A DNA stretch of 22,374 bases from Candidatus Helarchaeota archaeon (GTDB taxonomy: Archaea; Asgardarchaeota; Lokiarchaeia; Helarchaeales; JABXJV01), in the NCBI GenBank assembly GCA_013375355.1, contig JABXJV010000195.1, positions 1 through 22,374 of the forward strand, in the 5' to 3' direction. Position numbers and translations under genes: made by a program. This document shows, piece after piece, positions 1 to 8,976 of this stretch (positions are counted from its first letter, which is position 1; the number at the start of each line of letters is the position of its first letter). Below the pieces are notes generated by a model. It did not search any database, was not told where the DNA came from, and was given only the letters and a program-made list of their open reading frames with translations.

Positions 1-1
1 A

Positions 2-742
2 AAAATTCACCAATTTGAAAAAGAAAAATTCACGAATGATGATATCCAAACATTCAAAGATTCGCAAATAAAAATAATGGATGAAATTCTAAAACAAAGA
101 AATGCAAATTTAAAAATTTTCAAAAATATTTCAAAAATTTTTAATCAAATTCAAACCGATTTGCATGCTTTAGAAAATTTCATTGGTTTTAATAAAATTA
201 CAGTTCATCAAGACTTACATCTTGCACAAATTTTAGTTAAATCTGATGAAGAAGGTAAGAAAAAATTATATATAACAGATTTGGAAGGAGACCCTAACCG
301 ATCCATAGATGAAATATGGGAACGAGATTTATTTTTTAGGGATTTGGCTTCTTTAATAACTGCCTTTCATTATATTGAAGTAAATAGTGTTCTTCATACC
401 ACCTCACTTACTAAGGAAGATCTAAAAATAGTAGAGAGTTTTGCTGATGCAAAAAACCAATTTCAGAAGAAATTAGGAGTATTATCTACAACAATGAGTG
501 AGGCAAAACTATGGACAGATTACTTAATTAGTAATTTAATGAAATACTATAATAATAAATATGTAAAAATATTCGATAATGGAAAAAATGTAGATTTTAA
601 TACTTTCCAAAAAGGTTGTGAAATTTATAAATTTGATCGCCTAATTAGAGAGATTTATTATGAATTGAAATATCGAAAGGATAACTATGTAGTCCCATTG
701 ATTATTTTAAATAACTCATATGATAGTTTATTTAAGGTTTAA
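2..742 (+). CDS. maltokinase-like kinase (APH fold), C-terminal part, 5' end outside window
   Basis: The frame is open to the window edge, so the ATG at 77 is internal and only about the last 246 residues are seen; maltokinases are usually about 450 residues. The motifs match the maltokinase/trehalose-synthase-associated kinases of the aminoglycoside-phosphotransferase fold. A catalytic-loop HQDLHLAQIL (nt 206 on) stands where the family has HGDxHLGQVL. A metal-binding segment ITDLEGDP (nt 272 on) stands where the family has LDFEGEP. RDLASLITAFHY corresponds to RDVAGMLRSFHY. Known family members phosphorylate maltose with ATP to maltose-1-phosphate in the cytoplasm. The Gly of HGD is Gln here, but both catalytic Asp residues are kept. 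Its stop overlaps the convergent branching-enzyme gene by 15 bp. The glucan-enzyme neighbours support a sugar-kinase role. Whether it is fused to a trehalose synthase upstream cannot be seen. Confidence 0.72.
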   Translation, partial: KIHQFEKEKFTNDDIQTFKDSQIKIMDEILKQRNANLKIFKNISKIFNQIQTDLHALENFIGFNKITVHQDLHLAQILVKSDEEGKKKLYITDLEGDPNRSIDEIWERDLFFRDLASLITAFHYIEVNSVLHTTSLTKEDLKIVESFADAKNQFQKKLGVLSTTMSEAKLWTDYLISNLMKYYNNKYVKIFDNGKNVDFNTFQKGCEIYKFDRLIREIYYELKYRKDNYVVPLIILNNSYDSLFKV

Positions 743-2452
743 AACTTCTTCAATTTCGGCTCCGAATATATTATCAGTGGATCCAAGCTTATCTAAATAG
801 CTATAATGTTCTGGTAGCAAATTTTTATTATATTCATAATGTTCCAATATTCCAATTAACCTATTTATTCGATTAAAATGCTCTGCAACTCGATTTTCAC
901 TGTAATCTCTTGCAGCCCATGTTGAAATGAGAAATTGCCAATCACTTGATTGTAGTAGCAAATTCTCTCGTTCAATTTGCAAAATTATCCTTCTTATATT
1001 ATCATCTCTATTTCCTTTATATTTTTCAAAAATTCCTTTTAATTTCTTTTCAATTTCATAAATTTTTTCCCAAGTCCATGTGGTCCATTCGTTTAGCCAT
1101 ATCCAGTGACCTTGCCCCTCTCCCCAAGACCCTTCAGGTATATGTACTATATTTATCGGTGGAAATTCCGCCAGATATTTTCCACAAGTTGTTAATTCGA
1201 TTTCAGGGTCCATTTCTACCCATTTTAACACCTTATAGAGAAACCTTGGGCCTTCAAACCACCAGTGGCCCATTAGCTCAGTATCGTATGGTGCAATTAC
1301 TATACCTAATTCTTTGTCATTCTTATGATGAAAATCTATTAAAATATCTTTAATGAGTTGCTTGTAATGACCTGCATTTTCTACTAATCTCGATTCAACA
1401 TTTTCAGGGACATACTCCAATTTATCACCGAGAGAAGATTTAACAGACGTGATTCGCCAATATCGATGACCAGATGGAAAATGTTTCTTATGAAATTCTA
1501 AGTACCACCCATCCCCAGGATAACCATGTTCGGCAGACCATAGTTGGATTGAAGTTTTTGGATCTCTTACAAAGACAGCGACCTGGGATTCAAAATCAGA
1601 AGTGGACGAAACCAGATATGGTCTGTAAGGAGATTTATTAAAATCTACAGGCGGAGGCTTATATTGTCTTTTAAAATTTTCCCAAAGCATTTTTAAAGCT
1701 TCAAATCGTGCTGCATATACTCCTATGGCTTCTCCACCCATTAAGAGATGTGTATCTATTACAAAATATTTTATTCCATTCGAATTGAGAATTTCTTCTA
1801 CCCCTTTTCTAGCATATCCATCTTCATCTGTAAAAATGGGGTTTTTCCAATTATATGCAGGTCTATAAGCACATTCAGGTAACCAGATTCCAATAGGGTC
1901 TTTTTGAAAATGTTTTTTATAATTTTGAATTCCAATTTTAACTTGATTCTCAATACTATAATCTTGACTAAGGAGTGGTAAATAGCCATGCGTTGCCGCA
2001 CAAGTTATAATTTCTACTATTCCTTCATCTTGAAGGATTTTAAAAGCATTGACCAAATCTCTATTATATTTTTCCTTAAAATCGACAATAATATCGGTGT
2101 AAAATTGCTTCCACATGTCACTCAATCTGATTAAATTTTCAGACTTCCATTCAATAAATAATTTTTTATCATCTTCTGCCAAGGCTATCTTATTATCTAG
2201 ATAATTTATAAAACCCTCAATAAACGCCCCATTCCTCATTTGTTCACATAGGATGGGAGTTAATCCTATTGTTATTCTTGGTTTGAATCCCTCATCTTTC
2301 AATTTATAGAGAGAATTTAAAATCGGGATATAAGTTTCTGCACTTGCTTCGTTTAACCAATCCATTCCGTGGGGCCATATCCCATGAGCAACGACATAAG
2401 GAAGATGAGAGTGTAATACAAATGAAAAATAACCCTTTATTTTAGAACTCAA
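728..2452 (-). CDS. GH57 1,4-alpha-glucan branching enzyme
   Basis: Cytoplasmic enzyme predicted to cut alpha-1,4-glucan and re-attach the piece in alpha-1,6 linkage, creating glycogen branches. The 574-residue protein carries the GH57 branching-enzyme pattern. His14-Ser-His16 lies at the start of the barrel. The nucleophile is predicted to be Glu193 in GIWLPECAY, and the acid/base Asp390 in APYDTELMGHWWFEG. The aromatic loop YPGDGWYLEFHK and the C-terminal helical domain (SWGEGQGHWIWLNEW, then SSDWQFLISTWAARDY) resemble the Thermococcus and Thermus GH57 branching enzymes (DUF1957 type). The start is a TTG preceded by a strong AGGTGA SD (2459-2464, 6-nt spacing), so it is preferred over internal ATGs. 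It is the last gene of a tight GH57 operon, 28 bp after the DUF3536 gene. Function is inferred from motifs; the activity has not been shown for this protein. Confidence 0.88.
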   Translation of the reverse strand: MSSKIKGYFSFVLHSHLPYVVAHGIWPHGMDWLNEASAETYIPILNSLYKLKDEGFKPRITIGLTPILCEQMRNGAFIEGFINYLDNKIALAEDDKKLFIEWKSENLIRLSDMWKQFYTDIIVDFKEKYNRDLVNAFKILQDEGIVEIITCAATHGYLPLLSQDYSIENQVKIGIQNYKKHFQKDPIGIWLPECAYRPAYNWKNPIFTDEDGYARKGVEEILNSNGIKYFVIDTHLLMGGEAIGVYAARFEALKMLWENFKRQYKPPPVDFNKSPYRPYLVSSTSDFESQVAVFVRDPKTSIQLWSAEHGYPGDGWYLEFHKKHFPSGHRYWRITSVKSSLGDKLEYVPENVESRLVENAGHYKQLIKDILIDFHHKNDKELGIVIAPYDTELMGHWWFEGPRFLYKVLKWVEMDPEIELTTCGKYLAEFPPINIVHIPEGSWGEGQGHWIWLNEWTTWTWEKIYEIEKKLKGIFEKYKGNRDDNIRRIILQIERENLLLQSSDWQFLISTWAARDYSENRVAEHFNRINRLIGILEHYEYNKNLLPEHYSYLDKLGSTDNIFGAEIEEVLNLK

Positions 2453-2480
2453 ACTGTATCACCTAATTTAAATTTAAAAA

Positions 2481-4979
2481 TCATATCATTTTACTTCCAA
2501 TAATAGTTCTCATTATTATTTCGATATCAAGATTTAGATTTGTTCCAATAGTATTAATTAAACTTAAAACTTGGACAAATTTAAAGTCAATTTCTGACCT
2601 TTTCATCCTTTTTATTTCTTTCAGCAATTCTATGTTATCTTCAATTATATGAATAAACTCATTTTGAATTTCCCACATAATAATGTCGAGTTTATATTTC
2701 ACTGCGAAATCTAATGCTTCTTCAATTTGTTCGAGAAGAGTAATTGCATTTGGATTTTTTAAACTTGATTTTAAAATAGTATTTAGAAGATTAATAATCG
2801 TTCTTGTGATTTCCTTATCAAATCTGGTTGTGTCTAGTTTAACACCCCAGTATTCACCCTCTTGTAAGGTCTTTTTTAGGTTTTCATAGTTTTTTTCTTT
2901 TAAAAATGTATCAAATTGTTGTGTCAAATCTTGATTTAAAACATATTCTAATACTAGTTTGAATTTATCAGGAATTTGTACACTAATGTTTTTCAGGTAT
3001 CTCATGAATTTGAGATTTGTATTGTAAAATTGATTAAACTCTGTGTCTAAAAATATAAAATTAGAGGTAATTAATTCATTTAAAACTTGTTTTCGTTCCT
3101 TGAAAAATAAGTCCGTAATTCCAAAAATTTGATCTTTGAAAATATGATCAACTGCCCTAATCAATTCCGTCATTGATTCTCTTTCAAAAATATTAGCCAA
3201 AGTTTTTTTATCTCTTTCATAATCATCGAAATCTTGGATTAGTTTTGCACCCCCTAAAAAATCTCTCTCTAATTTTATCCCGATAAACATAGATTTTTCG
3301 AAATGACAAGTCAAATTAGAAAAGATTTCTAAGTAACCTATGACACATATGGCGTATCCAAACTCCAATCTTACATGATCTAAGTTATGTAGCTTATAGA
3401 CATATAATTCACACTTTTTTTCCATAGGAACCATTGTTGACAATAACGCATAATTGGAAATTGCTTTCTCAAAGTTAACAATATGTTCATATTTTACTTC
3501 ATCAAATATAATATCACCAGTTTTATAGGGAGGAATATTACTTTTGGCTTCATTCATAATATTTTTATATTCTTGTTCTAAATCCCAATCGAATTCTTTT
3601 GCGATTTGAATAACCCTAATTGCGTATTTTAGAATTTGTTTGGCTTCAATTCCCATATCGTCAAAGAACCATCCACAACTAGTAAACATTAAAAGTGAAT
3701 TTCTTTGCATTTCCATTAAACTAATAATTTTATGTACTTCTTTCTCATTTAATGTCTTCTTCTTTTTATATATTGAAAGGAATTTTTTTCTTTGTTCTTC
3801 TGTTCTATTAATTATTACATCAATATAATCATTACGAGCTGCCCAAGGATCTTGAAGATATTTTGAAATTTCTTGAACATACAATTTATCTGCTTTATCT
3901 TTCAAAAAATTCATAGCATCTCTAAGAGGTGTTCTCCATTTTTGATTCCAATCAGGTTTTTCAGAAATTGAGTCACCAAGGTCACTTCTCCAGCGTTCTA
4001 CACCCTGGGAATCACTCCATGAAGTATTTTCTACAATTTCAACCTCGAATTCAGGAGGAAATAGTTCCAAAAAATAACCGTAATTAATGATTGTAGCGAG
4101 TTTTCTTGATTCAATATGTTCTAGTGCATATGCAAGAGCCATTTCTGCAAATTTTTTATGATGGCCATAACTCTCTCCATCTGTTGCAGCATTAACTAAT
4201 TGAGGAGTATTTTTGGACGGATCAAAAGAATAAATAATACGATCTATGAAATATACTCCTTCTTTTAAAATACCATTAAAAGCTATTTCGGATGATAACC
4301 CCTTATTATAAAAAAATACTGAAATCGATTTGTTATTAGATATATTCAATTTATAACATCTAGTAGTATCTAGACTTTTAATATCTATATCAATCCAATC
4401 TTTAGTGCCTATTTTACGAATTTTTGAAGCTTGGTGAGGTGATAAAATTATAAATTTTATACCATGCTCTATTAAAAGCTCAATTGTTTCTAAATCAACT
4501 GCAGTTTCAGATAACCACATCCCTTCTGGTTTTCTTTTAAAATCCCGTTCAAAACTTTTAATTCCCCAAATAATTTCAGTTTCTTTATCACGTTTTAATG
4601 CTAGAGGCATAATGATGTGATTATAAATTTGAGCAATAGCATTACCATGCCCCCCATTAAATTTTTTACTATTCTCATCCGCCTCTAATATCTTCTTATA
4701 AACAGAGGGGACTTTTTTTTCAAGCCAGTCCAAAAGAGTGGGTCCAAAATTAAAGCTGATTTTTTCGTAATTATTTTTAATTTTAGTAATTTTTCCATCT
4801 TTATCTAGAATCCTGGCATACGCATTAGGTGCATAACACTCATATGTAATTCGCTCGTTCCAATTTGGGAATGGAGCTGCAGAATCTTCTAATTCTATTT
4901 CTTCAATCCAAGGATTTTCCCTGGGTGGCTGATAAAAATGTCCGTGAATACAAACAAACCTATTTTCATCAATTGTCAT
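2481..4979 (-). CDS. GH57 family protein with DUF3536 domain
   Basis: 832 residues, matching the COG1449-type GH57 proteins that carry a C-terminal DUF3536 region. The catalytic barrel starts with HGHFYQPPRE (His12, His14). The predicted nucleophile is Glu158 in GMWLSETA, and the second catalytic residue Asp267 in TDGESYGHH. The DUF3536 hallmark segments follow: NTSWSDSQGVERWRSD from about 318, DPWAARNDYI, and LLMFTSCGWFFDD. The remaining C-terminal 250 or so residues are helical and poorly conserved by eye. The substrate of this subgroup is not well established; amylase, mannosidase or glucan transferase are possible. Only 2 bp separate its ATG from the stop of the glucanotransferase upstream. 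An AAGGA SD (4989-4993) lies in the end of that gene, so the two are almost certainly co-transcribed. The operon suggests work on the same alpha-glucan, which is an inference. Confidence 0.85.
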   Translation of the reverse strand: MTIDENRFVCIHGHFYQPPRENPWIEEIELEDSAAPFPNWNERITYECYAPNAYARILDKDGKITKIKNNYEKISFNFGPTLLDWLEKKVPSVYKKILEADENSKKFNGGHGNAIAQIYNHIIMPLALKRDKETEIIWGIKSFERDFKRKPEGMWLSETAVDLETIELLIEHGIKFIILSPHQASKIRKIGTKDWIDIDIKSLDTTRCYKLNISNNKSISVFFYNKGLSSEIAFNGILKEGVYFIDRIIYSFDPSKNTPQLVNAATDGESYGHHKKFAEMALAYALEHIESRKLATIINYGYFLELFPPEFEVEIVENTSWSDSQGVERWRSDLGDSISEKPDWNQKWRTPLRDAMNFLKDKADKLYVQEISKYLQDPWAARNDYIDVIINRTEEQRKKFLSIYKKKKTLNEKEVHKIISLMEMQRNSLLMFTSCGWFFDDMGIEAKQILKYAIRVIQIAKEFDWDLEQEYKNIMNEAKSNIPPYKTGDIIFDEVKYEHIVNFEKAISNYALLSTMVPMEKKCELYVYKLHNLDHVRLEFGYAICVIGYLEIFSNLTCHFEKSMFIGIKLERDFLGGAKLIQDFDDYERDKKTLANIFERESMTELIRAVDHIFKDQIFGITDLFFKERKQVLNELITSNFIFLDTEFNQFYNTNLKFMRYLKNISVQIPDKFKLVLEYVLNQDLTQQFDTFLKEKNYENLKKTLQEGEYWGVKLDTTRFDKEITRTIINLLNTILKSSLKNPNAITLLEQIEEALDFAVKYKLDIIMWEIQNEFIHIIEDNIELLKEIKRMKRSEIDFKFVQVLSLINTIGTNLNLDIEIIMRTIIGSKMI

Positions 4980-4981
4980 TT

Positions 4982-7105
4982 TTATTTTTCCTTAAAATCA
5001 ATAATGATTGAGTTTTTATAAACCTCACTTGGTTTTAGATCTATTTTACTCTGTAAGCCAATTACTGCTCCTTGATATAAAGTATCATATCCACCATCAG
5101 TAGTTACATAAGTCATTAATGGATAAATTAAAAAATTGCTGATATTTTGCGTAGAAAATGATAAGTATAATTTCTTCTTTAAATTCTTAATATGGAATTG
5201 ACTACCTTTCCAATTAGAAATATTTTCAACTTTTATCTCATCATTATTAGCTAAAATTATATTTTTTGAAATATCAGAGTCAATATAAACTGGGAATTCA
5301 ATATAATGAAAAGTTTCTAATTTCTCTTTTGATTTATTAATAATATTATATTTAATTTCGATAGTATTAGCTTGTAAAATAATCTCTTTATTGATTTGCA
5401 CGTCGTTCTCTTTAATTTTACCTTCTTTAGATAATTTAACAACTTGATTTTCTTCTCTAGACGTAATTTTATAATTATAACTAGAACCTGCAAAATTACC
5501 TAATTCTTCGAATTCATCAGAAACAACTTTTTTTTCCAATGATTCTTCATCCAAGTCAACGATTGGAATTTCTAATTGATTCATAATAAGAGCATCTTGA
5601 ATAAAATGGTCGATAAATGCTTGTTTTCTCCATCGATCAACAGGAAATTTATCCTTAGGATCATGATATGCTTCTTCTTTTCTTGTAAATACGTTTGAAA
5701 TATTATGAATCGCATTTTTAATATCGATTTCTAAAATACTTGCTCCATAATGGGGTTGAATACAAACATTTAAGAACTCATTTTCCATCAAAATTTCTGG
5801 TCTGCCATCATAAGTCAAATCTTTCTCGTATACTTTGTTAATTAGCTTGCCTTTTTCTTTAAATAATCTATCAATCTTTATTTCTGCATTAATGAGACAT
5901 GAATAAATTGTTTCTCGCATAAAAGAAAAATACACTCCTCCAAATTGACCGTGCCAGTAAGGATCATTGCATTGGCTTTTATAAATGTCTAGCCAAATAT
6001 CTTCTAATTTTTTACTTTTTCCGAATTCTTCTTCATATTTTATAAGTTTTTGTCTTACGTGTAGCATTTTTTTATGCATTAAATTCGATTCGGGGTATTT
6101 TACAAGGAAACCTCTCCAATAACCTCCTTTTAAGAATTGTAAAAGTTCTTCTGAAAAAGGTTCTCCGAAGTGTTTCCATTTTGCTTTTTTAATGAGGTTT
6201 TCTAAGCTTTTTCTTGCACGTGTAGGCAGAACCCAATAGGACATCTTATCGTAGGATGCAGTAGGCATATAAATTAGTCCCTTTGGCTTATATTTCTTTA
6301 AATATTCGCTAATATGAAGCATAGTAAGCCATTCGTCCATACTATCAGTAAGACGTTGAAACCAAGATTCAAGCCAAGGAGTTCCATCATAACCTTTTAC
6401 ATAACAAATATCATAAGTCGTCATATCACCTGCGGGCCATACACCCATCTTTTCCGCGTCTGAAATTAGAGTAATTAACCTACTTCCTTCTTCATTTGTA
6501 TTTTTCTCTAAATATTCTACTGGCTCCCAAGGTTGTTTCCATGGTACCATATATCTTAAGCGTTCATTTATTGGTATTACTTTTACTAAGTAACCTTGTT
6601 CCTCAGTGAAATAAGGGAAAAATGTTTCTTCCTCGTAAAGTCCATTTGCTCTCAAATGAAAATCATCTATTAGGATATATTCAATGCCACATTCATTCAA
6701 AATTTTTGGCAAATGGGGTTCCCAAGCCCTTTCTGCCAACCAAAATCCCTTTATATCTAGGTTAAAATGATTTTTAATATAATCTCTTAATAGTTCAATT
6801 TGAGCCTTTTTATCCCTATCAGGAATGACTGGAATAATTGGTTCATAGAAAGCTCCACCAATTATTTCAATTTGACCTTTATTTGACATTTCTTTTAATA
6901 TATCATCATATTCTGGATGATTTTTTTCTAACCATTCTAATAAATAACCAGTATAATGAAGACCAACTTTAATTTTTGGAAACCTTTTAATCATTTGAAT
7001 TAGTGGTAAATATGATTTTTGATAAGCATGCTCAATAACGTGATCAAAATTACCTATTGGCTGATGAAAATGAAAAACGAGTGCAAAGTTGATTTTTTCT
7101 TTCAT
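4982..7105 (-). CDS. GH57 4-alpha-glucanotransferase (amylomaltase-like)
   Basis: Predicted to transfer alpha-1,4-glucan segments between maltodextrins in the cytoplasm (EC 2.4.1.25 type). Counting from the ATG at 7105 the protein has 707 residues. It shows INFALVFHFHQP (His12, His14), the nucleophile Glu125 in GFWLAERAWEP, and the acid/base Asp216 in LISDAEKMGVWP. MPTASYDKMSYWVLP and VKYPESNLMHKKM, both typical of the Thermococcus litoralis type enzyme, follow. The C-terminal half is beta-rich, as expected for the DUF1925/DUF1926 region, ending YQGAVIGLQSKIDLKPSE. A GTG at 7114 would add three residues. I prefer the ATG because it matches the usual family N-terminus and lies about 25 nt after a TATA box (7127-7134 on the - strand), fitting a leaderless mRNA. 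It is the first gene of the GH57 operon and is divergent from the phosphorylase. Confidence 0.85.
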   Translation of the reverse strand: MKEKINFALVFHFHQPIGNFDHVIEHAYQKSYLPLIQMIKRFPKIKVGLHYTGYLLEWLEKNHPEYDDILKEMSNKGQIEIIGGAFYEPIIPVIPDRDKKAQIELLRDYIKNHFNLDIKGFWLAERAWEPHLPKILNECGIEYILIDDFHLRANGLYEEETFFPYFTEEQGYLVKVIPINERLRYMVPWKQPWEPVEYLEKNTNEEGSRLITLISDAEKMGVWPAGDMTTYDICYVKGYDGTPWLESWFQRLTDSMDEWLTMLHISEYLKKYKPKGLIYMPTASYDKMSYWVLPTRARKSLENLIKKAKWKHFGEPFSEELLQFLKGGYWRGFLVKYPESNLMHKKMLHVRQKLIKYEEEFGKSKKLEDIWLDIYKSQCNDPYWHGQFGGVYFSFMRETIYSCLINAEIKIDRLFKEKGKLINKVYEKDLTYDGRPEILMENEFLNVCIQPHYGASILEIDIKNAIHNISNVFTRKEEAYHDPKDKFPVDRWRKQAFIDHFIQDALIMNQLEIPIVDLDEESLEKKVVSDEFEELGNFAGSSYNYKITSREENQVVKLSKEGKIKENDVQINKEIILQANTIEIKYNIINKSKEKLETFHYIEFPVYIDSDISKNIILANNDEIKVENISNWKGSQFHIKNLKKKLYLSFSTQNISNFLIYPLMTYVTTDGGYDTLYQGAVIGLQSKIDLKPSEVYKNSIIIDFKEK

Positions 7106-7114
7106 AACAACCAC

Positions 7115-7242
7115 AATCTTTTTTAAATTATAAATGTTTGATTATTGAAAAAATTTAATTTTACAATTTATGATAATATGCTAACTTTAAATTTTATTGA
7201 AGATTACTAAAATTATATTTAAAATATGGAAATGAGATAAAA
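7115..7242. promoter_or_regulatory. divergent promoter region between GH57 operon and glucan phosphorylase
   Basis: This A+T-rich spacer holds a TATA-like TTTATAAT on the - strand (complement of 7127-7134) and a TATATTTAAAA on the + strand (7214-7224). Each is centred about 25 nt from the ATG it faces (7105 and 7243). That is the spacing expected when an archaeal transcript starts at or next to the start codon. Neither start has a convincing SD, which fits leaderless mRNAs. Co-regulation of the two units through this spacer is likely, but I see no clear operator repeat. Confidence 0.5.
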
Positions 7243-8943
7243 ATGAAAATTGATCCTAAAATTGCTTATTTTAGCATGGAAATTGGGCTTGATGCGGATA
7301 TTCCCACATATTCTGGTGGTTTAGGAGTACTTGCGGGAGATACTCTCAAATCTTGTGCAGATTTGGAGATACCTATTGTTGCTGTAACCCTTGCTTATAA
7401 CTCCGGATATTTCTATCAAATGCTCGGCTATGATGGAACTCAAATTGAAAGGGATGTAAGATGGGACTTTGGGGCCGTTTTAGATAAAGCCCCTGTCACA
7501 ATTAAAGTTAATATTCAAGGAAAAGATGTTTTAGTTGATGCTTGGGTTTATGAAGTCATAGGTCATACTGGACATAGAATACCGATTTATCTTTTGAACA
7601 CTGATATCGAGGGCAATGAAGAATGGCAAAAGAATTTCACAAGAGTTTTATATGATGCAACACCTTTCCAAAGAATTTGTCAAGAGATAATTCTAGGAAT
7701 TGGTGGAGTTAAAATCTTGAAAGCTATGAAGTATAATAATATCCATACTTTTCACAGTAATGAAGGCCATGCTGCGTTCCTTACATTAGAACTATTAAAA
7801 GATTTAAAAGATGTTGAACAAGTCAGAAAGAAAACTGTTTTTACTACTCATACACCAGTGCCCGCAGGACATGATAGGTTTGATTATGGATTAGTTAATG
7901 ATGTGTTTAGAAATAACCTTTTGCCAGATGACATTAAAAAATATGCAGGAAAAGACCAATTAAATATGACCCATTTAGCATTATATTTTTCAAGATACAT
8001 AAATGGAGTTTCTAAGAAACACAGTGAAGTTGCGCAGAAAATGTATCCGAATTATAAAATAAATGGAATAACTAATGGCGTTCATACAGTAAGATGGATT
8101 CATCCCGAATTTGCAGATTATTTCAGGGAAGCCCTTCCAAATTGGAAGCATGATCCATCAGTTTTTGATAGAGCGTATCTTTTAGATTCAAATGAAATTT
8201 GGCGAATCCATCAAAGAATAAAATCAAAACTCCTAGATTATGAAAAATCGCACAGTTGGGTGCTTATGGATCAAAAATTATTAACGATTGGATTCGCAAG
8301 ACGCGTTACTAAATATAAAAGAGCGACATTAATCTTAAAAGATATTGATAGATTAGGAAAAATTGCAAAAGGTAGAGCACAGTTAGTATGGTGTGGGAAG
8401 ACTCATCCAAGGGATCAAGATGGAAAGAACATAATAAAGCATATATTTTGGGCATCGGAATACTTATGGGATAATTATAGGGTCGGCCTTGCGTTCTTAG
8501 GAAATTATGATATGGATTTAGGATCATTAATTACTGCTGGTGTAGATGTATGGTTAAATAATCCCATGAGATATTTAGAAGCATCAGGAACTAGTGGAAT
8601 GAAAGCAGCGCATAATGGAGTTTTGAATTTCTCTGTCCTTGATGGTTGGTTTATTGAAGGGTACGCAATGAGCGGAGGGATGGCAGGCTGGAAAATTGGA
8701 CCAAAACCAAGCGAACCAAATGCCGAAATTAATAATGATGACGCAGATGCAAATGATATATATGAAACATTAGAAAATGAGATTATTCCAACATATTATA
8801 ATAAGCAGAATGATTGGATTGAAAGAATGAAACAAGCTATAAGGCTAATTCCATATTTCAATACCCATAGAATGGTAAATGAATATGCAACTCAAGCGTG
8901 GAATTTAAAACCACAGCCACGGTGGACAACCACTTCTGATTAA
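7243..8943 (+). CDS. glgP: alpha-glucan (glycogen/maltodextrin) phosphorylase, short GT35 form
   Basis: Releases glucose-1-phosphate from the non-reducing ends of alpha-1,4-glucans using phosphate and pyridoxal phosphate, in the cytoplasm. The 566-residue protein matches the short archaeal/bacterial GT35 form, which lacks much of the N-terminal extension of the roughly 800-residue E. coli and animal enzymes. Visible motifs are IAYFSMEIGLDADIPTYSGG at the N-terminus with the glycine loop GGLGVLAGD; HSNEGHAAF at 171-179; THTPVPAGHDRF; the phosphate-binding FARRVTKYKR at 351-360; and EASGTSGMKAAHNG, whose Lys454 is the expected PLP Schiff-base residue. The ATG has only a weak purine stretch before it; a TATA box 25 nt upstream suggests leaderless expression. 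Divergent from the GH57 operon, it completes a glycogen turnover set with the branching and transferase enzymes. Confidence 0.93.
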   Translation: MKIDPKIAYFSMEIGLDADIPTYSGGLGVLAGDTLKSCADLEIPIVAVTLAYNSGYFYQMLGYDGTQIERDVRWDFGAVLDKAPVTIKVNIQGKDVLVDAWVYEVIGHTGHRIPIYLLNTDIEGNEEWQKNFTRVLYDATPFQRICQEIILGIGGVKILKAMKYNNIHTFHSNEGHAAFLTLELLKDLKDVEQVRKKTVFTTHTPVPAGHDRFDYGLVNDVFRNNLLPDDIKKYAGKDQLNMTHLALYFSRYINGVSKKHSEVAQKMYPNYKINGITNGVHTVRWIHPEFADYFREALPNWKHDPSVFDRAYLLDSNEIWRIHQRIKSKLLDYEKSHSWVLMDQKLLTIGFARRVTKYKRATLILKDIDRLGKIAKGRAQLVWCGKTHPRDQDGKNIIKHIFWASEYLWDNYRVGLAFLGNYDMDLGSLITAGVDVWLNNPMRYLEASGTSGMKAAHNGVLNFSVLDGWFIEGYAMSGGMAGWKIGPKPSEPNAEINNDDADANDIYETLENEIIPTYYNKQNDWIERMKQAIRLIPYFNTHRMVNEYATQAWNLKPQPRWTTTSD

Positions 8944-8976
8944 GCTAAATAAATTTAACCAAATACTAAACTTTTT

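Noticed and set aside
946..1353. 135-codon + strand open frame inside the branching enzyme
   Set aside because: It is antisense to a gene with complete catalytic motifs, has no SD and encodes no recognisable protein; it is a shadow frame.
8944..8976. Hairpin terminator between the convergent phosphorylase and dicluster genes
   Set aside because: Only a T-run is present (CTTTTTTTAAA); no stem could be found, so I do not list it as a separate site.
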